From NCBI RefSeq assembly GCF_904849725.1, contig NC_058523.1:341909948-341973947 (forward strand): DNA of 64,000 nucleotides, written 5' to 3'. This document shows, one piece after another, positions 9,893 through 21,497 of this stretch. Origin of the DNA: Hordeum vulgare subsp. vulgare. Lineage: Eukaryota > Streptophyta > Magnoliopsida > Poales > Poaceae. Both the position numbers and the translations under genes were made by a program. Numbering within the stretch: position 1 is the first letter of the stretch; each line of letters begins with the position of its first letter. Under the pieces are notes generated by a model, which was given only the letters and a program-made list of their open reading frames with translations, did not search any database and had not been told where the DNA came from.

Positions 9893-12800
9893 TCAATCCG
9901 CATTACTTGAATCAATGATATTTAGCTCATGCCTTAACTCCCGGAACCTTGCTTCATCTAGGGTCTTAGTGAAAATATCTGCAAGTTGCTCTTCAGTGTG
10001 GATGAAGTGAACCTCAATATCACCTAGCTTGATATGTTCACGAATGAAGTGATGGCGAATATCAATATGCTTGGTCTTTCTATGTTGCACTGGGTTGAGC
10101 GAAGTCTTGATAGCACTTTGATTGTCATATAGAAGAGGTACTTTGTCACAAGTGACATCGTAATCCTTTAAAGTTTGCCTCATCCATAGCAATTGTGCAC
10201 AACAACTTGCAGCTGCCACATACTCAGCTTCGGTGGATGATAGGGAGACACAATTTTGCTTCTTTGAAGACCAACTTACCAGTGAGCGGCCAAGGAATTG
10301 GCATCCTCCAGAAGTTGACTTCCTCTCCACACATTCTCCTGCCCAATCTGAGTCAGAATAGCCTACTAGGTTGAAGTTTGCTCCTTTGGGATACCATAGG
10401 CCAAAGTTTGGGGTATGAGCCAAATATCGAAAGATTCGCTTAACAGCCATATAATGACTTTCTTTTGGTGCGGATTGAAACCGTGCACATATCCCTACAC
10501 TCAACATAATATCTGGTCTAGATGCACAAAGGTAAAGGAGGGATCCAATTATCGAGCGATATACCTTTTGATCCACTGCTTTACCATTGGGATCACTGTC
10601 AAGCTTGCATCTTGTTGGCATGGGGAACTTGACCGGCTTGACATCTTCAAGCTCGAACCGTTTGAGCATGTCTTGAGTGTACTTGGCTTGTTTGATGAAG
10701 GTCCCTTCTAGGCCTTGTTTAATCTCGAAGCCGAGGAAGAACTTCAACTCTCCCATCATGGACATCTCAAATTTCTCGGTCATTAGTGCAGCAAATTCTT
10801 CATTGAAGGAAATGTTAGGAGAACCAAAGATAATATCATCAACATATAGTTGGCATATGAACAAATCTCCTTTAACCCTCTTAGTAAAAAGAGTGGGGTC
10901 TATCTTCCCAATTTCAAACCCACGATCTTGTAACAACTCAGTAAGATACTCATACCACGCACGTGGGGCTTGTTTAAGGCCATAGAGTGCCTTATTAAGT
11001 TTGTACACATGATTGGGAGCTTGGGATGTTCGAATCCCGGGTTTTTTTTTGACATAGACCAACTCATTTAAAGGACCATTAAGAAAGGCACTTTTCACAT
11101 CCATTTATTGTAATTTGAAGTTATGATGAGAAGCAAATGCAAGCAACATGCGAATAGATTCTAGATGAGAAACAGGGGCAAAGGTTTCACCGTAGTCGAT
11201 ACCCTCGACTTGGGAGTAGCCTTGAGCCACCAATCTTGCCTTGTTTCGAATCACAATCCCATTGGCATCTTGCTTGTTTTTGAATATCCATTTGGTCCCG
11301 ATGACATTGTGTTCCTCCTTTGGTCTTGGCACTAAATCCCAGACTTGGTTACGCTCGAAGTTGTTAAGTTCTTCATGCATGGCCATAAGCCAATCCTCAT
11401 CATCGAGCGCTTCCTGTACCTATTGAGGTTCACAATACGAAACAAACGCGTGATGCTCACAATAATTCCAAATTTGTTGATGGGTGGATACTCCCCTTTT
11501 TAAACTGCCAAGTACATTCTTCATAAGATGTGACTTGACTCTTAGCTTGTTCGCAATCTTGGCTGCTCGACGCTCCAAGAGTTCTTCATTTGATAACTGC
11601 GGAGCATCAACTTGTTTACTTTGCTTGCCCTTGCGTCTTGAGCCTCCCTTGGCACCGGCTGTTGGTGCTGCAGAAGGGAATTGTGAGACAGTATCCTGAT
11701 CATCTTGACTTTCGACCTGAGCAGGATCACTTGTTTGTCCTTGTACTTGTGGTTGCTCTTGATCTTGATCTTGTGCTTCTACTTGGTATGGATCTTGTGG
11801 TTGCACTTGATCTTGATCATGAGCAGGTTCGGAACCTTGGGTAAGTGCTTGAATATCATGGGAGACATCATCATTGTTGGGCAATTTATCTTGACCTTGA
11901 GCTTGTTCATCTTGTTGAGAGTCTTCTCTTTGTTCATCCGAAGCGTGTGGGGCTTGTGGGGGTGATGGCTCCACTTGAGTAGAGCATTGTCCTTCTCCTT
12001 CGGCCACAAGGGGTTCCTCAATGGGGAGTATTTGACCAATCCCCATTCTTCTTATGGCTTGGGGAGGAATTTCATCACCTACATCACAAAGACCACTTTG
12101 CTCCACTTGGGAGCCATTATTTTCATCGAACTCCATGTTACACGTCTCCTCAATGAGTCTGGTGGACTTGTTGAGGACACGGTAAGCATGAGAGTTTGTA
12201 GCATAACCAACAAAAATGTCCTCATGTGCTCTAGAATCAAATTTAGCTAAACGTGCACCTTTCTTGAGAATGAAACACTTACAACCGAATACCCGGAAGT
12301 ACTTGAGATTGGGTTTGTTTCTAGTGAGAATCTCATATGGAGTCTTGTTCAAGCCTTTGCGGATATAGAGCCGATTGGACGCATGGCATGCTGTGTTGAT
12401 GGCCTCTGCCCAAAAGTTATATGGAGATTTGAATTCCGCCATCATTGTTCTTGCAGCTTCTATCAAGGTTCGGTTCTTCCTTTCTGCCACGCCATTTTGT
12501 TGAGGGGTATATGGTGCTGAATATTGATGTTTTATTCCCTCATCACCTAGAAACTCATCCAAGGTGTAGTTCTTGAACTCGGTGCCGTTGTCAATTTCTA
12601 ATCATCAAGATCTTTGCTTCATGTTGACGTTGAGCTTCATTAGCAAAGTTGATGACTGTTTGTTGAGTCTCACTCTTCCTTTTGAAGAAATATACCCAGG
12701 TGTATCTTGAGTAGTCATCAACACTCACCAAGCAGTACTTTCTGCCTCCAAGACTATCAAATGATGGAGGGCCGAAAAGATCCATATGGAGGAGCTCCAA

Positions 12801-13408
12801 TGGCTCTTAGTGTAAATGAGAGTCGTTGGACGATGAGCAGTTTCATGAATCTTTCCTTCAATGCACGCACTGCAAGCACGATCTCTAGCAAAACTCACAT
12901 TTGTTAGTCCACGAATATGGTCCCCTGTTAGAAGACTTCACAAAGATCTCATATTGACATGAGCTAGTCGGCAATGCCAAAGCCAGCCCACATCAACTTT
13001 AGCCATTAAACACGTCGCGGTCTTAGTGGGTCGCTTTGAGAAGTTCACCACATAAAGACCATTTTCGACATATCCAACATAGGCTACTTTAAGAGTCTTG
13101 CTCCACAGGAGGACCAAAGTATCAAGATTAAATAATGTGGAAAAACCCATAATTGCAAGTTGACGAACCGAAAGTAAATTGTAGGCAAGAGACTCAACAA
13201 GCATGACCTTCTCAATAGATAACTCTTGAGAGATGACCACCTTACCAAATCCCAATACCTTTGACGAGGATGCATCGGCGAATTGGACATGGGTGGGCAT
13301 AGATGGAGAAGGATGCACATCCACCACTAAGTCCTTGCTTCTGGTCATATGATTTGTTGCTCCACTATTGAGCAACCATGACACCCCACCGGAAGCAAAC
13401 TCCTGCAA
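9893..13408 (-). pseudogene. pol: SIRE-type Copia pol, broken
   Basis: From right to left: protease region (SWLLNSGATNHM, about 13360), GAG-pre-integrase (WHCRLAHVNM, about 12960), integrase (MDLFGP, VDDYSRYTWVYF, NGVAERKNRT, 12800-12450), a glutamine/aspartate-rich linker (11700-12000), reverse transcriptase (KWIFKNKQDANG, MDVKSAFLNG, YVDD) and RNase H (YSDSDWAG, STEAEYVA, DNQSAI), ending at TGA-type stop 9893. The final 403 codons (9893-11104) are open. Lesions: stops at about 12938, 11420 (CAG to TAG in context) and 11105 (CAA to TAA), and a frame change near 12590-12800. The catalytic Asp of the protease reads Asn (codon 13367-13369). The element cannot make a functional polyprotein. Confidence 0.9.
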
Positions 13409-13453
13409 TAGATCAAGGCTTGGTTTTAGGTACCCATTTTTTAATGGGTCCTT

Positions 13454-15958
13454 TCATGTTAGAGACAAGGGTCTTAGGAACCCAGATAGCCCATTCAATG
13501 TACTATAGTAGGAACCAACAAATCTGGCATAAACATGCCCATCACTAGCACGACATAAGACATAAGAAGAATTGAGTTTGTCGGCTGTGTGAGTAGGAAT
13601 GGTTTTGCCCTTCTTGACGTTACCATCGTCCACCTTGTTCCTGTTCACCTCCTGAGTCCCTTCACCCTCTTTGACAAAGATGTCCATGAGGGTAGGAGAT
13701 CGTTTGTTCCTGTTCCTCCTTTTTCCTTTTGACTTGGAGGTAAGTCCAAGTCCCTCCTTTCCTACAACACCCTTTTGAGTGCTCAAGAGGTCGTTCAGGC
13801 TCTTCTCACCTTGTATGCATGCCACAAGGCCCTTCTCAAGTTTCTCCTTTAACTTGGCATTTTCCTCCACAAGATGTACATGCTCACAACAAGGATTAGT
13901 TGTACAAGCATTATAAATTAACACAAAGGGAGGACAAGTAGAGGTCTCCTTGGTAAGCTTTGCTTGGAGTTGATCATGAGACTCTTTCAGAGAGAAATGA
14001 ACACCTTTCAAGACCTTGTGAGCCTTCTCAAGTGTGTCAAACTCCACTTTGAGTCTGTCATGGCCAACCCCAAGAGCATACTTCTCAGACTTAAGCATAC
14101 GAGTAAGAACAGTATCATGATCTAGTTTCTTTTGCATTTTAGCGCAGTCATCGTTGTATGACTCCTCAAGAGCCAAACGAATAGTGCACTCCTTTTCTAG
14201 AGCAATAGATAATTCAGCAATTTCATCGGCATAGTCACGACTGTGTCCGTGAAGCTCGGAGATGGTCTCCTCATGAGACTCGATGAGGTCATTGGCCTCA
14301 CCCAGTTGTTCCAAGAGAGCAACAAAGTGCTTCTTGGATTCTCCCTTAATAGTGCACAGAAACTTGTCAAGATCATGCTCATTAAGTTCCCCAACATCAC
14401 TATGATCAACAAAATTTAACAATGAAGGAGCAGTAGTAATGTTGGTCTTAATGATGGGGGTTACCTGATTGATACCTTTTGCCATGAGGCACTTGGTGAT
14501 GTGGTTCTCGTTGGGGGCGTTGAAGAGAGACACCTTCTGGGGAGAGGGAGTGGCAATAGCAATAGTTGCCGTTGCCACTGTATCATCATCATCATCATCA
14601 TCATCATCATCGGAAGGGTACTCTTCAAGGGCCACCATCCCCTTTGGGTGAGGTTTCTTCACAAAGTTGTTCTTGATTGGAAATGACTTGGTTTTGTCTT
14701 TGCGAATGAGCTTGCCCCCATTGTCTTCCCTTTTCTCATAGGGACATTCGGCCACGAAGTGACTCACGTTACCACAGTTATAACATGTCCTCACTCGTTG
14801 CTTGGGTTTGAACCCACTCGAGTTGTTCTTGGTGAAGGTGGGTCTTGAGTTCCTCTTGTTGCCCCAGAATTTCCTTGATGCAAGAGCCATGTGCTCATGA
14901 TAGGCATACTTTGTGTCTTCAGGGCAGCTCTCCTCTTCCTCATCCTCTTCTTCTTCAAACGTTGCTTTTACTTTTAACGCAAGGTTGGGTGAAGCTGTCT
15001 TTGAGCGAACACGAGCAAGTGCATTGTCAGCTGTTTCGTTCATGATTGACATGGCAATGAATTCATCCAACACCTCACTGGAAGACAAGGAGTGGAAGTC
15101 TGGTCGCTGACGAATGACAGATGACATGGCTTTGTTGAAAGGCATGATGGCTTTGAGAAACTTGCGCTTGACCCATGTATCATCCACATCCTTGCTCCCA
15201 TGATCCTTGAGTGCCACAACAATAGCAGTCACCCTCCGATAGAGATCACGAGGGTCCTCGTCTTCCTTCATCACAAACTCATCAGCCTTATCAAGTATCA
15301 CTTCATAGTTGGACCGTTGAATGCTTGAGCTCCCCTTGTACAACACCATAATGTGCTCCCAACAATCCTTGGCCAAAGTGAAGGGACGCAAGTGAGGAAG
15401 ATCTTCAGGTGGCACTGCGGACTGGAGAATAAACAAAGCAGAGTGATTGTATTGATTGTCCGCATCTTCTCTTGGAGTGAGGTTGCTTGGATCATGGGGA
15501 TAATATCCTTGCTCGATGATTCTCCACAAATTTGTTGAGCCGTGATTCAAATGAGACTTAATAGAAAATACCCAGTTAGCAAAGTCACCTTTCACAAGCT
15601 TAGGAGGAGGACCAACAGGATTAAGACGCGGTGTGGGAACTGGTCCTCCATATACTACGGGTGGTGGAACAGATGCATACGTCCCATTCCCATCATTTTC
15701 GAGAGGTTGGGAAGGTCGCATACCTTTAGCCGTTTCCGTGACGGAATCAGCCTCTGAATCCGGGGTGGTGGGTTTAACCACCAATGCCGGTTCGGGAGAG
15801 TTTTTAATTCCCTCCATTAACTCTTTAAGCATGGTCTTGACCTCGTTCGTCATGGATGTCTTGAGTGCGGCCATAGCCGTATTCAAGTCGTCCCTTGTGA
15901 TCGAAGTCAATTCCATGCCCTTGGTTTGTGCACGGGGAACTCCCGCATCATCTTCCAT
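13454..15958 (-). CDS. gag: Gag of SIRE/Maximus-type Copia
   Basis: An open frame of 834 codons from an ATG at 15956-15958. Residues about 115-320 form the Copia capsid region (NWVFSIKSHL, LYKGSSSIQRSNYE, EFVMKEDEDPRDLYRR). A CCHC zinc knuckle (CYNCGNVSHFVAECP) lies near residue 395-410. A run of ten aspartates (about residue 450) is encoded by a (GAT)n microsatellite, 14582-14611 on +. The second half is long heptad-like coiled coil, usual for the enlarged gag of this lineage. The stop at 13454 comes just before a stretch that, in another frame, resembles the usual gag-protease junction, so a small frame change has separated gag from protease. It would form virus-like particles in the cytoplasm. 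Confidence 0.85.
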   Translation of the reverse strand: MEDDAGVPRAQTKGMELTSITRDDLNTAMAALKTSMTNEVKTMLKELMEGIKNSPEPALVVKPTTPDSEADSVTETAKGMRPSQPLENDGNGTYASVPPPVVYGGPVPTPRLNPVGPPPKLVKGDFANWVFSIKSHLNHGSTNLWRIIEQGYYPHDPSNLTPREDADNQYNHSALFILQSAVPPEDLPHLRPFTLAKDCWEHIMVLYKGSSSIQRSNYEVILDKADEFVMKEDEDPRDLYRRVTAIVVALKDHGSKDVDDTWVKRKFLKAIMPFNKAMSSVIRQRPDFHSLSSSEVLDEFIAMSIMNETADNALARVRSKTASPNLALKVKATFEEEEDEEEESCPEDTKYAYHEHMALASRKFWGNKRNSRPTFTKNNSSGFKPKQRVRTCYNCGNVSHFVAECPYEKREDNGGKLIRKDKTKSFPIKNNFVKKPHPKGMVALEEYPSDDDDDDDDDDTVATATIAIATPSPQKVSLFNAPNENHITKCLMAKGINQVTPIIKTNITTAPSLLNFVDHSDVGELNEHDLDKFLCTIKGESKKHFVALLEQLGEANDLIESHEETISELHGHSRDYADEIAELSIALEKECTIRLALEESYNDDCAKMQKKLDHDTVLTRMLKSEKYALGVGHDRLKVEFDTLEKAHKVLKGVHFSLKESHDQLQAKLTKETSTCPPFVLIYNACTTNPCCEHVHLVEENAKLKEKLEKGLVACIQGEKSLNDLLSTQKGVVGKEGLGLTSKSKGKRRNRNKRSPTLMDIFVKEGEGTQEVNRNKVDDGNVKKGKTIPTHTADKLNSSYVLCRASDGHVYARFVGSYYSTLNGLSGFLRPLSLT
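14582..14611 (+). repeat. (ATC)n microsatellite inside gag
   Basis: About ten ATC units on + encode an aspartate tract on the minus-strand gag. Such tracts vary in length between copies. Confidence 0.9.
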
Positions 15959-15993
15959 ACTCTTCGGGTGGTTAAACCCTTAATAAAGAGACG

Positions 15994-16007
15994 TGGCTCT
16001 GATACCA
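15994..16007 (-). other. primer-binding site, initiator-methionine tRNA
   Basis: Minus-strand TGGTATCAGAGCCA is the standard match to the 3' end of plant tRNA-iMet. It lies two bases inside the 5' LTR. Confidence 0.93.
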
Positions 16008-16746
16008 ATTGAAAGGATCGATATGGTTGACTAGAGGGGGGGGGGGTGAATAGGCAACGACCACTTTTTAATTAATCTTAACAAGTTAGGTTAAACAACA
16101 TACGGGTTCACAAAAATGGCAACAATGGGGTGAACCGTAATGAAGCTAACAACAAGAGCTACTAAGACAAGTAAGAGATAGACAACAACATAAGCATGCA
16201 CAAAGTAAAGGTTAGAGATAACCACAAGTGGAACCAATGAAGACGAGGATGTGTTACCGAAGTTCCTTCCCTTTGACAGGAAGTACGTCTCCGTTGGAGC
16301 GGTGTGGAGGCACAATGCTCCCCAATAAGCCACTAAGGCCAACGTATTCTCCTCACGCCCTCGCACGATGCAAGGTACCGTGATTCCACTATAGGTGCCC
16401 TTGAAGGCGGTGACTGAACCTTTACAAACAAGGTTGGGGCAAACTCCACACAAAGCTTGGAGGCTCCCAACAAGACCATGAAGCTTCACCACAATGGAAT
16501 GTGGATTCGAGGTGACCTCAACTGTCTAGGATGCTCAAACACCCAAGAGTAACAAGATCCGCAAGGGATTGGTGGAGGAATCAACTTTTCTCTTAGTGGA
16601 AGTGTAGATCTAGGCCTTCTCAACCAATCCCTAAAGAATCAACAAGTTTGATTGGCTAGGGAGAGAGATCGGGCACTTTTGAGCTTAGGGAGCAACAATG
16701 GAGCTTGGGAGGGTAAGAGATAAGGTTCCACAGCTAGAAGAACCCC

Positions 16747-16755
16747 TTATATAGT
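16747..16755 (-). promoter_or_regulatory. TATA box of SIRE LTR
   Basis: Minus-strand CACTATATAAGGGG precedes a transcribed region that leads to the primer site. A run of G on + lies just upstream of it. Confidence 0.75.
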
Positions 16756-16799
16756 GGGGGGGGGGAATCCAACCGTTTTCCCACTCACAGCCCGTGCCT

Positions 16800-17113
16800 A
16801 GCGGTACTACCGCTGGATGCAGCGGTACTACCGCTCGCACTCAAGCGGTACTACCGCTAGCACTCCAGCGGTACTACCGCTGGCTGCATCAGTACTACCG
16901 CTAGCACTCCAGCGGTAGTGCATAAGCACTACCGGGCCAACCACCGCCAAGAAAGTCTTCGCAAAAAGGTCCGTCGAAGTACAACCGCTAGGAAGGCGGT
17001 ACTAAGCTCCTGGAGCGGTACTACCGCTGACAAGGGGCGGTACTACCGCTGGCTGCAGCGGTACTACCGCTAGGGCTAGCGGTACTACCGCTAGGCACAA
17101 CGGTACTACCGCT
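16800..17113. repeat. array of about eleven dyad units in LTR U3
   Basis: AGCGGTACTACCGCT recurs about eleven times, two copies diverged, immediately upstream of the LTR TATA box on the minus strand. It is the reverse complement of the internal arrays at 8518-8685 and 9273-9512. Confidence 0.92.
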
Positions 17114-17440
17114 GAGGGACCATTTGCTAAGAAGAGATAAACACAAAGGCGGGAGCCACTCCAAAGTTGCAGGCAAGGGGGAAAGGAGATAAAGTGTGTG
17201 CGTGCAAAATTGATTCCACCCAAACCTTTCCTCTACGGGTCCCCTCTTAATAGTACGGCGTTCCTATGAATCAAATAAAGAGAATCGTAGAGTACACCGT
17301 GCTTCTGTTCCATGGAAAGAGGGGGCGAGTCGTCTTGTGCCATTGACGTGTGTTATCTGAAATCTTAACACACACGATTAGTCCTTTGCGGTACTGTCAT
17401 CAATCACCAAAATTACTTAGGCATAAACTATGCCCTAACA

Positions 17441-20400
17441 GTCACGAAAACCTAACTTTTGGTGAGAAAGATTCTCGCCATTATCTAGAGAAAATAAGAA
17501 GGTTAAAACTTGGCAATGGTGATGTTGAAGCTGTTCGTGACTATTTCATCAAAATGCAATCCGACAAGCCAAACTTTTTTAGTGTCATGGATGTTGATGA
17601 TGAATCCCGACTTCGGAATGTATTTTGGGCTGATGCTAGAAGTAGAGTAGTGTATGAATCTTTTAGTGATGTCATTACTTTTGACACAACATATTTGATG
17701 AACAAATATGATATGTCTTTTGCTTGTTTTGTCGGAGTGAATCATCATGGTCAATCAGTGTTGCTAGGATGTGCTTTAGTATCAAATGAAGATACAGACA
17801 ACATTTGTTTGGTTATTTCAAGCATGGCTCACTTGTATGTCAAATCGTCAACCAAAAGCTATTGTAACTGGTCAGGCAAAAGCAATTCAGAATGGTATGG
17901 AAACAGTTTTTACGGAATCTCGATACAGATGGTGCCTGTGGCACATAATGAAAAAGGTTCCAGAGAAGTTGGGTGGATATGATGAATATGATCATATCAA
18001 GGTTGTTATGGGTAATGCAGTTTATGATTCATTAACAATTACAGAATTTGAAGTTGCTTGGATGCATATGATTGAGAAGTATGATCTTATTGATAATGAA
18101 TGGCTTAAAGGGCTTTATAACTATCGACACCGTTGGGTTCCAACATTTGCGAAAGATGCATTTTGGGCAGGTATGTCTATTACACAACGCAGTGAGAGTA
18201 TGAATGCCTTCTTTGATGGATATGTTAATGCAAAACTACATTGAAGCATTTTGTTAGCCAATGCGAGAATGCTCTTCGTGATAAAGTTGAGAAGGAGAAT
18301 ATTGCTGATTTCAATTCCTTCAATTCAACCATACCTTGTATCACACGATTTGGCATTGAGAATCAATTTCAGTCAATCTATACAAATTCAAAGTTCAAAG
18401 AATTTCAAGAAGAGCTAACAGATATTATATATTGTGATCGAAAGTTAATATGAGAAGAAGGGGCAATAGAAACATATGAAATAATCGAGGATTTGCTAAT
18501 TGATGAAGAAAAGGGATGGAGAAAAGATATTGTGTACCATGTATATTTCACCGAGGAAGAGTTTGAAGTTAAGTGTACATGTCGTCGATTTGAGTTCAGA
18601 GGTATTCTATGTAGGCATGTCCTATGTGTGCTCACTCAGAAGAAAATCAAGGAGGTTCCTCCACAATACATCATTGATCGTTGGAGAAAAAAATGTGAAA
18701 AGGAAACATAACTTTATCGGATGCACATATGGTGGCATGGAAGGCAGTCCTATTGCCAAACGTTTTGATAGTTTGTGCAATTCCTTCTACCCAGTTGCAG
18801 AGATAGGCACCATGTAAAATGATTCATTCAATTCCTTGATTGAAGATCTTAGCTCCTTGAAAATTTTGTACACTAGCAACTCAAGTTCTGAAAGTAATAA
18901 GGATCAGGTTGGTACACACGAAGATCAATTGAAGGAAGATGCACCTTCTGATGGGAAGGCAACAAGTAAAACTATACCAAGTCCTATAACTGTTGATGTG
19001 TTGGACGTCCTCCTTCAATGAGAAAAGAATCTAAGGTTGACAAGCCTATTCGGCAAGCAAACGAAAAGCGGAAGAAAAATGAACAAAAGGAGAAGAAAAA
19101 GGCTACACAGAAGGAGAAGAAGGAAGCTGCACAAAAGGTATTGTTGCTTCTTTTACGTTTTTGTGCTGTTAAAAATAAGGACCCAAATTCGTGAATGTGA
19201 GTTCACTAAATTTGTTTATTTCAGGCTCGCTCCATGAATTTAAATAGTAAAAGGTCAAGTAAAAAAAGAAAATCCTCAGAGGATGATGTTCTAGAAAAAA
19301 ATATTTTGGATCATGCGGTATTTATCTAATTCTTCTTCTCTAGAATGTTTTCATGTTTTTTCTGAGTTAACCGTCTTGCAAACCAAAACAGATTCAGCAA
19401 GCTGTTTATTTGGATGGCCAAGCTTGTAGTAGCACAGCTCAGGTATTTTTGCTTGTCATCCTTTTTATTTCTAGTGAACCCTTGAGCATGCATGTCATTT
19501 ATGATGTTGTGCAACTGTTGGGAAACGTCGCATGGGAAAAAAAATTCCTACGCGCACGAAGACCTATCATGGTGATGCCCATCTACGAGGGGGATTTCAG
19601 ATCTACGTACCCTTGTAGATCACACAATAGGAAGCGTTAATAAACGCGGTTGATGTAGTGGAAGGTCCTAAGGTCCCTCGATCCGCCCCGCGAACCGTCC
19701 CACGAACCGTCCCGCGATCCGTCCCACGATCCGCTCCGATCTAGTGCCGAACGGACGACACTTCCGCGTTCAGCACACGTACAACTCGACGATGATCTCG
19801 GCCTTCTTCATCCAGCAAGAGAGACAGAGAGGTAGATGAGTTCTCTGGCAGAGTGACGACGCTCTAGAGGTTGGTGGTGATCTTATCTCAGCAGGGCTCC
19901 GCCCGAGCTCCGCAGAAACGCGATCTAGAGGAAAAACCGTGGAGGTATGTGGTCGGGCTGCCATGGCAAAGTTGTCTCAAATCATCCCTAATACCTCAGT
20001 ATATATAGGAGGGAGGGGAGGGGCCTTGCCTTGAGGCTCAAGGAGCCCCAAGGGGTTCGGACGATGGGGGGGGGGGGAGGAGGAATCCTCCTCCAATCCT
20101 AGTCCAACTAGGATTGGAAGGTGGAGTCCTTCCCTTCCTTCCCACTTCCCCTTATTTTCTCTTTGATTTTTCTTATCTCCTGCGCAGGGGCCTTCTTGGG
20201 CTTGCCCACCATCCCACTAAGGGCTGGTGCGGCACCCCTAAGGCCTATGGGCTTCCCCGGGGTGGGCTTCCCCGGGGTGGGCTGCCCCCCCGGTGAACAT
20301 CCGGAACCCATTCGTCACCCCCGGTACATTCCCGGTAATGCCGAAAACTTTCCGGTAATGAAATGAGGTCATCCTATATATCAATCTTTGTCTCCGAACC

Positions 20401-21497
20401 ATTCCGGAAACCCTCGTGACGTCCGTGATCTCATCCGGGACTCCGAACAACATTCGGTAACCAACCATATAACTCAAATACGCATAAAACAACGTCGAAC
20501 CTTAAGTGTGCAGACCCTGCGGGTTCGAGAACTATGTAGACATGACCCGAGGGACTCCTCGGTCAATATCCAATAGCGGGACCTGGATGCCCATATTGGA
20601 TCCTACATATTCTACGAAGATCTAATCGTTTGAACCTCAGTGCCAAGGATTCATATAATCCCGTATGTCATTCCCTTTGTCCTTCGGTATGTTACTTGCC
20701 CGAGATTCGATCGTCAGTATCCGCATACCTATTTCAATCTCGTTTACCGGCAAGTCTATTTACTCGTTCCGTAATACAAGATCCCATAACTTACACTAAG
20801 TCACATTGCTTGCAAGGCTTGTGTGTGATGTTGTATTACCGTGGGCCCTGAGATACCTCTCCGTCACACGGAGTGACAAATCCGAGTCTTGATCCATACT
20901 AACTCAATGGACACCTTCGGAGATACCTGTAGAGCATCTTTATAGTCACCCAGTTACGTTATGACGTTTGATACACACAAAGTATTCCTCCGATGTCAGT
21001 GAGTTATATGATCTCATGGTCATAGGAATAAATACTTGACACGCAGAAAACAGTAGCAACAAAATGACACGATCAACATGCTATGTCTATTAGTTTATGT
21101 CTAGTCCATCACATGATTCACCCAATGATGAGATCCAGTTATCAAGCAACAACACCTTGTACATAGTCAGAAGACCCTGACTATCCTTGATCAACTGGCT
21201 AGCCAACTAGAGGCTTGCTAGGGACAGTGTTTTGTCTATGTATCCACACATGTATCTAAGTCTTCATTCAACACAATTATAGCATGGATAATAAACGATT
21301 ATCTTGATACAGAAATTATAATAATAACTTATTAATCATTGCCTCTAGGGCATAATTCCAACAGCAACATAAATCCACCTGAAATATTTGGAGGTTCATC
21401 GACAATGGTTATGCCTCCAATACTAGGAGAATATACAAACATGTTGTTTCAAGATCAGCAAGGATCAACTATAGAGCCCACTTCTGCAGAATTATAG
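17441..21497 (+). pseudogene. FAR1-related (FRS-type) gene, 3' part, frameshifted and interrupted
   Basis: The + strand encodes the MULE-transposase-like core of FAR1/FHY3 relatives (SVMDVDDESRLRNVFWADAR, ITFDTTYL, GVNHHGQSVLLGCALVS), then WCLWHIMKKVPEKLGG and a SWIM zinc finger (CTC...LCRH, about 18571-18618). Exons: 17441-19137, 19225-19317, 19392-19442 and a last exon ending at TAG 21495-21497; the introns have GT starts and AG ends where visible. The N-terminal FAR1 DNA-binding domain is absent, split off by the SIRE insertion at 17440. Lesions: an extra base near 17803, a missing base near 18237, a stop at 18451-18453, a shift near 18700, a stop at 18815-18817 and a shift near 19003. The last intron holds a solo LTR. 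Intact relatives are nuclear transcription factors. Confidence 0.85.
19516..21363 (-). repeat. solo LTR, BARE1/WIS/Angela type, 1848 bp
   Basis: It runs on + from TGTTGGGAAACGTCGC to GGCATAATTCCAACA, the reverse complement of the LTR at 5421-7208. It is flanked by a perfect 5-bp duplication, GCAAC at 19511-19515 and at 21364-21368, with no internal domain. It therefore arose by recombination between the two LTRs of a full element. It lies in the last intron of the FRS pseudogene, next to the splice acceptor region. Confidence 0.96.

Larger units (their letters stand above)
7209..17440 (-). mobile_element. SIRE/Maximus-type Copia retrotransposon, 3' end truncated by BARE insertion
   Basis: Read on the minus strand the order is 5' LTR (17440-16010), tRNA-iMet primer site, long gag with zinc knuckle and coiled coil, pol in Copia order, a PPT-like GGGGGAGTG motif near 9820-9835, a spacer with its own promoter, and an env-like gene. 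An env-like gene after pol marks the SIRE/Maximus lineage. The LTR outer end, minus-strand TGTTAGGGCATAG, abuts coding sequence of an FRS gene at 17441, so this element disrupted that gene. The 3' LTR is not visible because the BARE element occupies 1-7208. Confidence 0.9.
16010..17440 (-). repeat. 5' LTR of the SIRE-type element, 1431 bp
   Basis: On + it runs from TGAAAGGATCGATATGG to TATGCCCTAACA, giving TG...CA ends on both strands. The inner edge meets the primer site and the outer edge meets FRS coding sequence at 17441. It contains a TATA box and a dyad array upstream of it. No other copy of this LTR is in the window. Confidence 0.92.
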
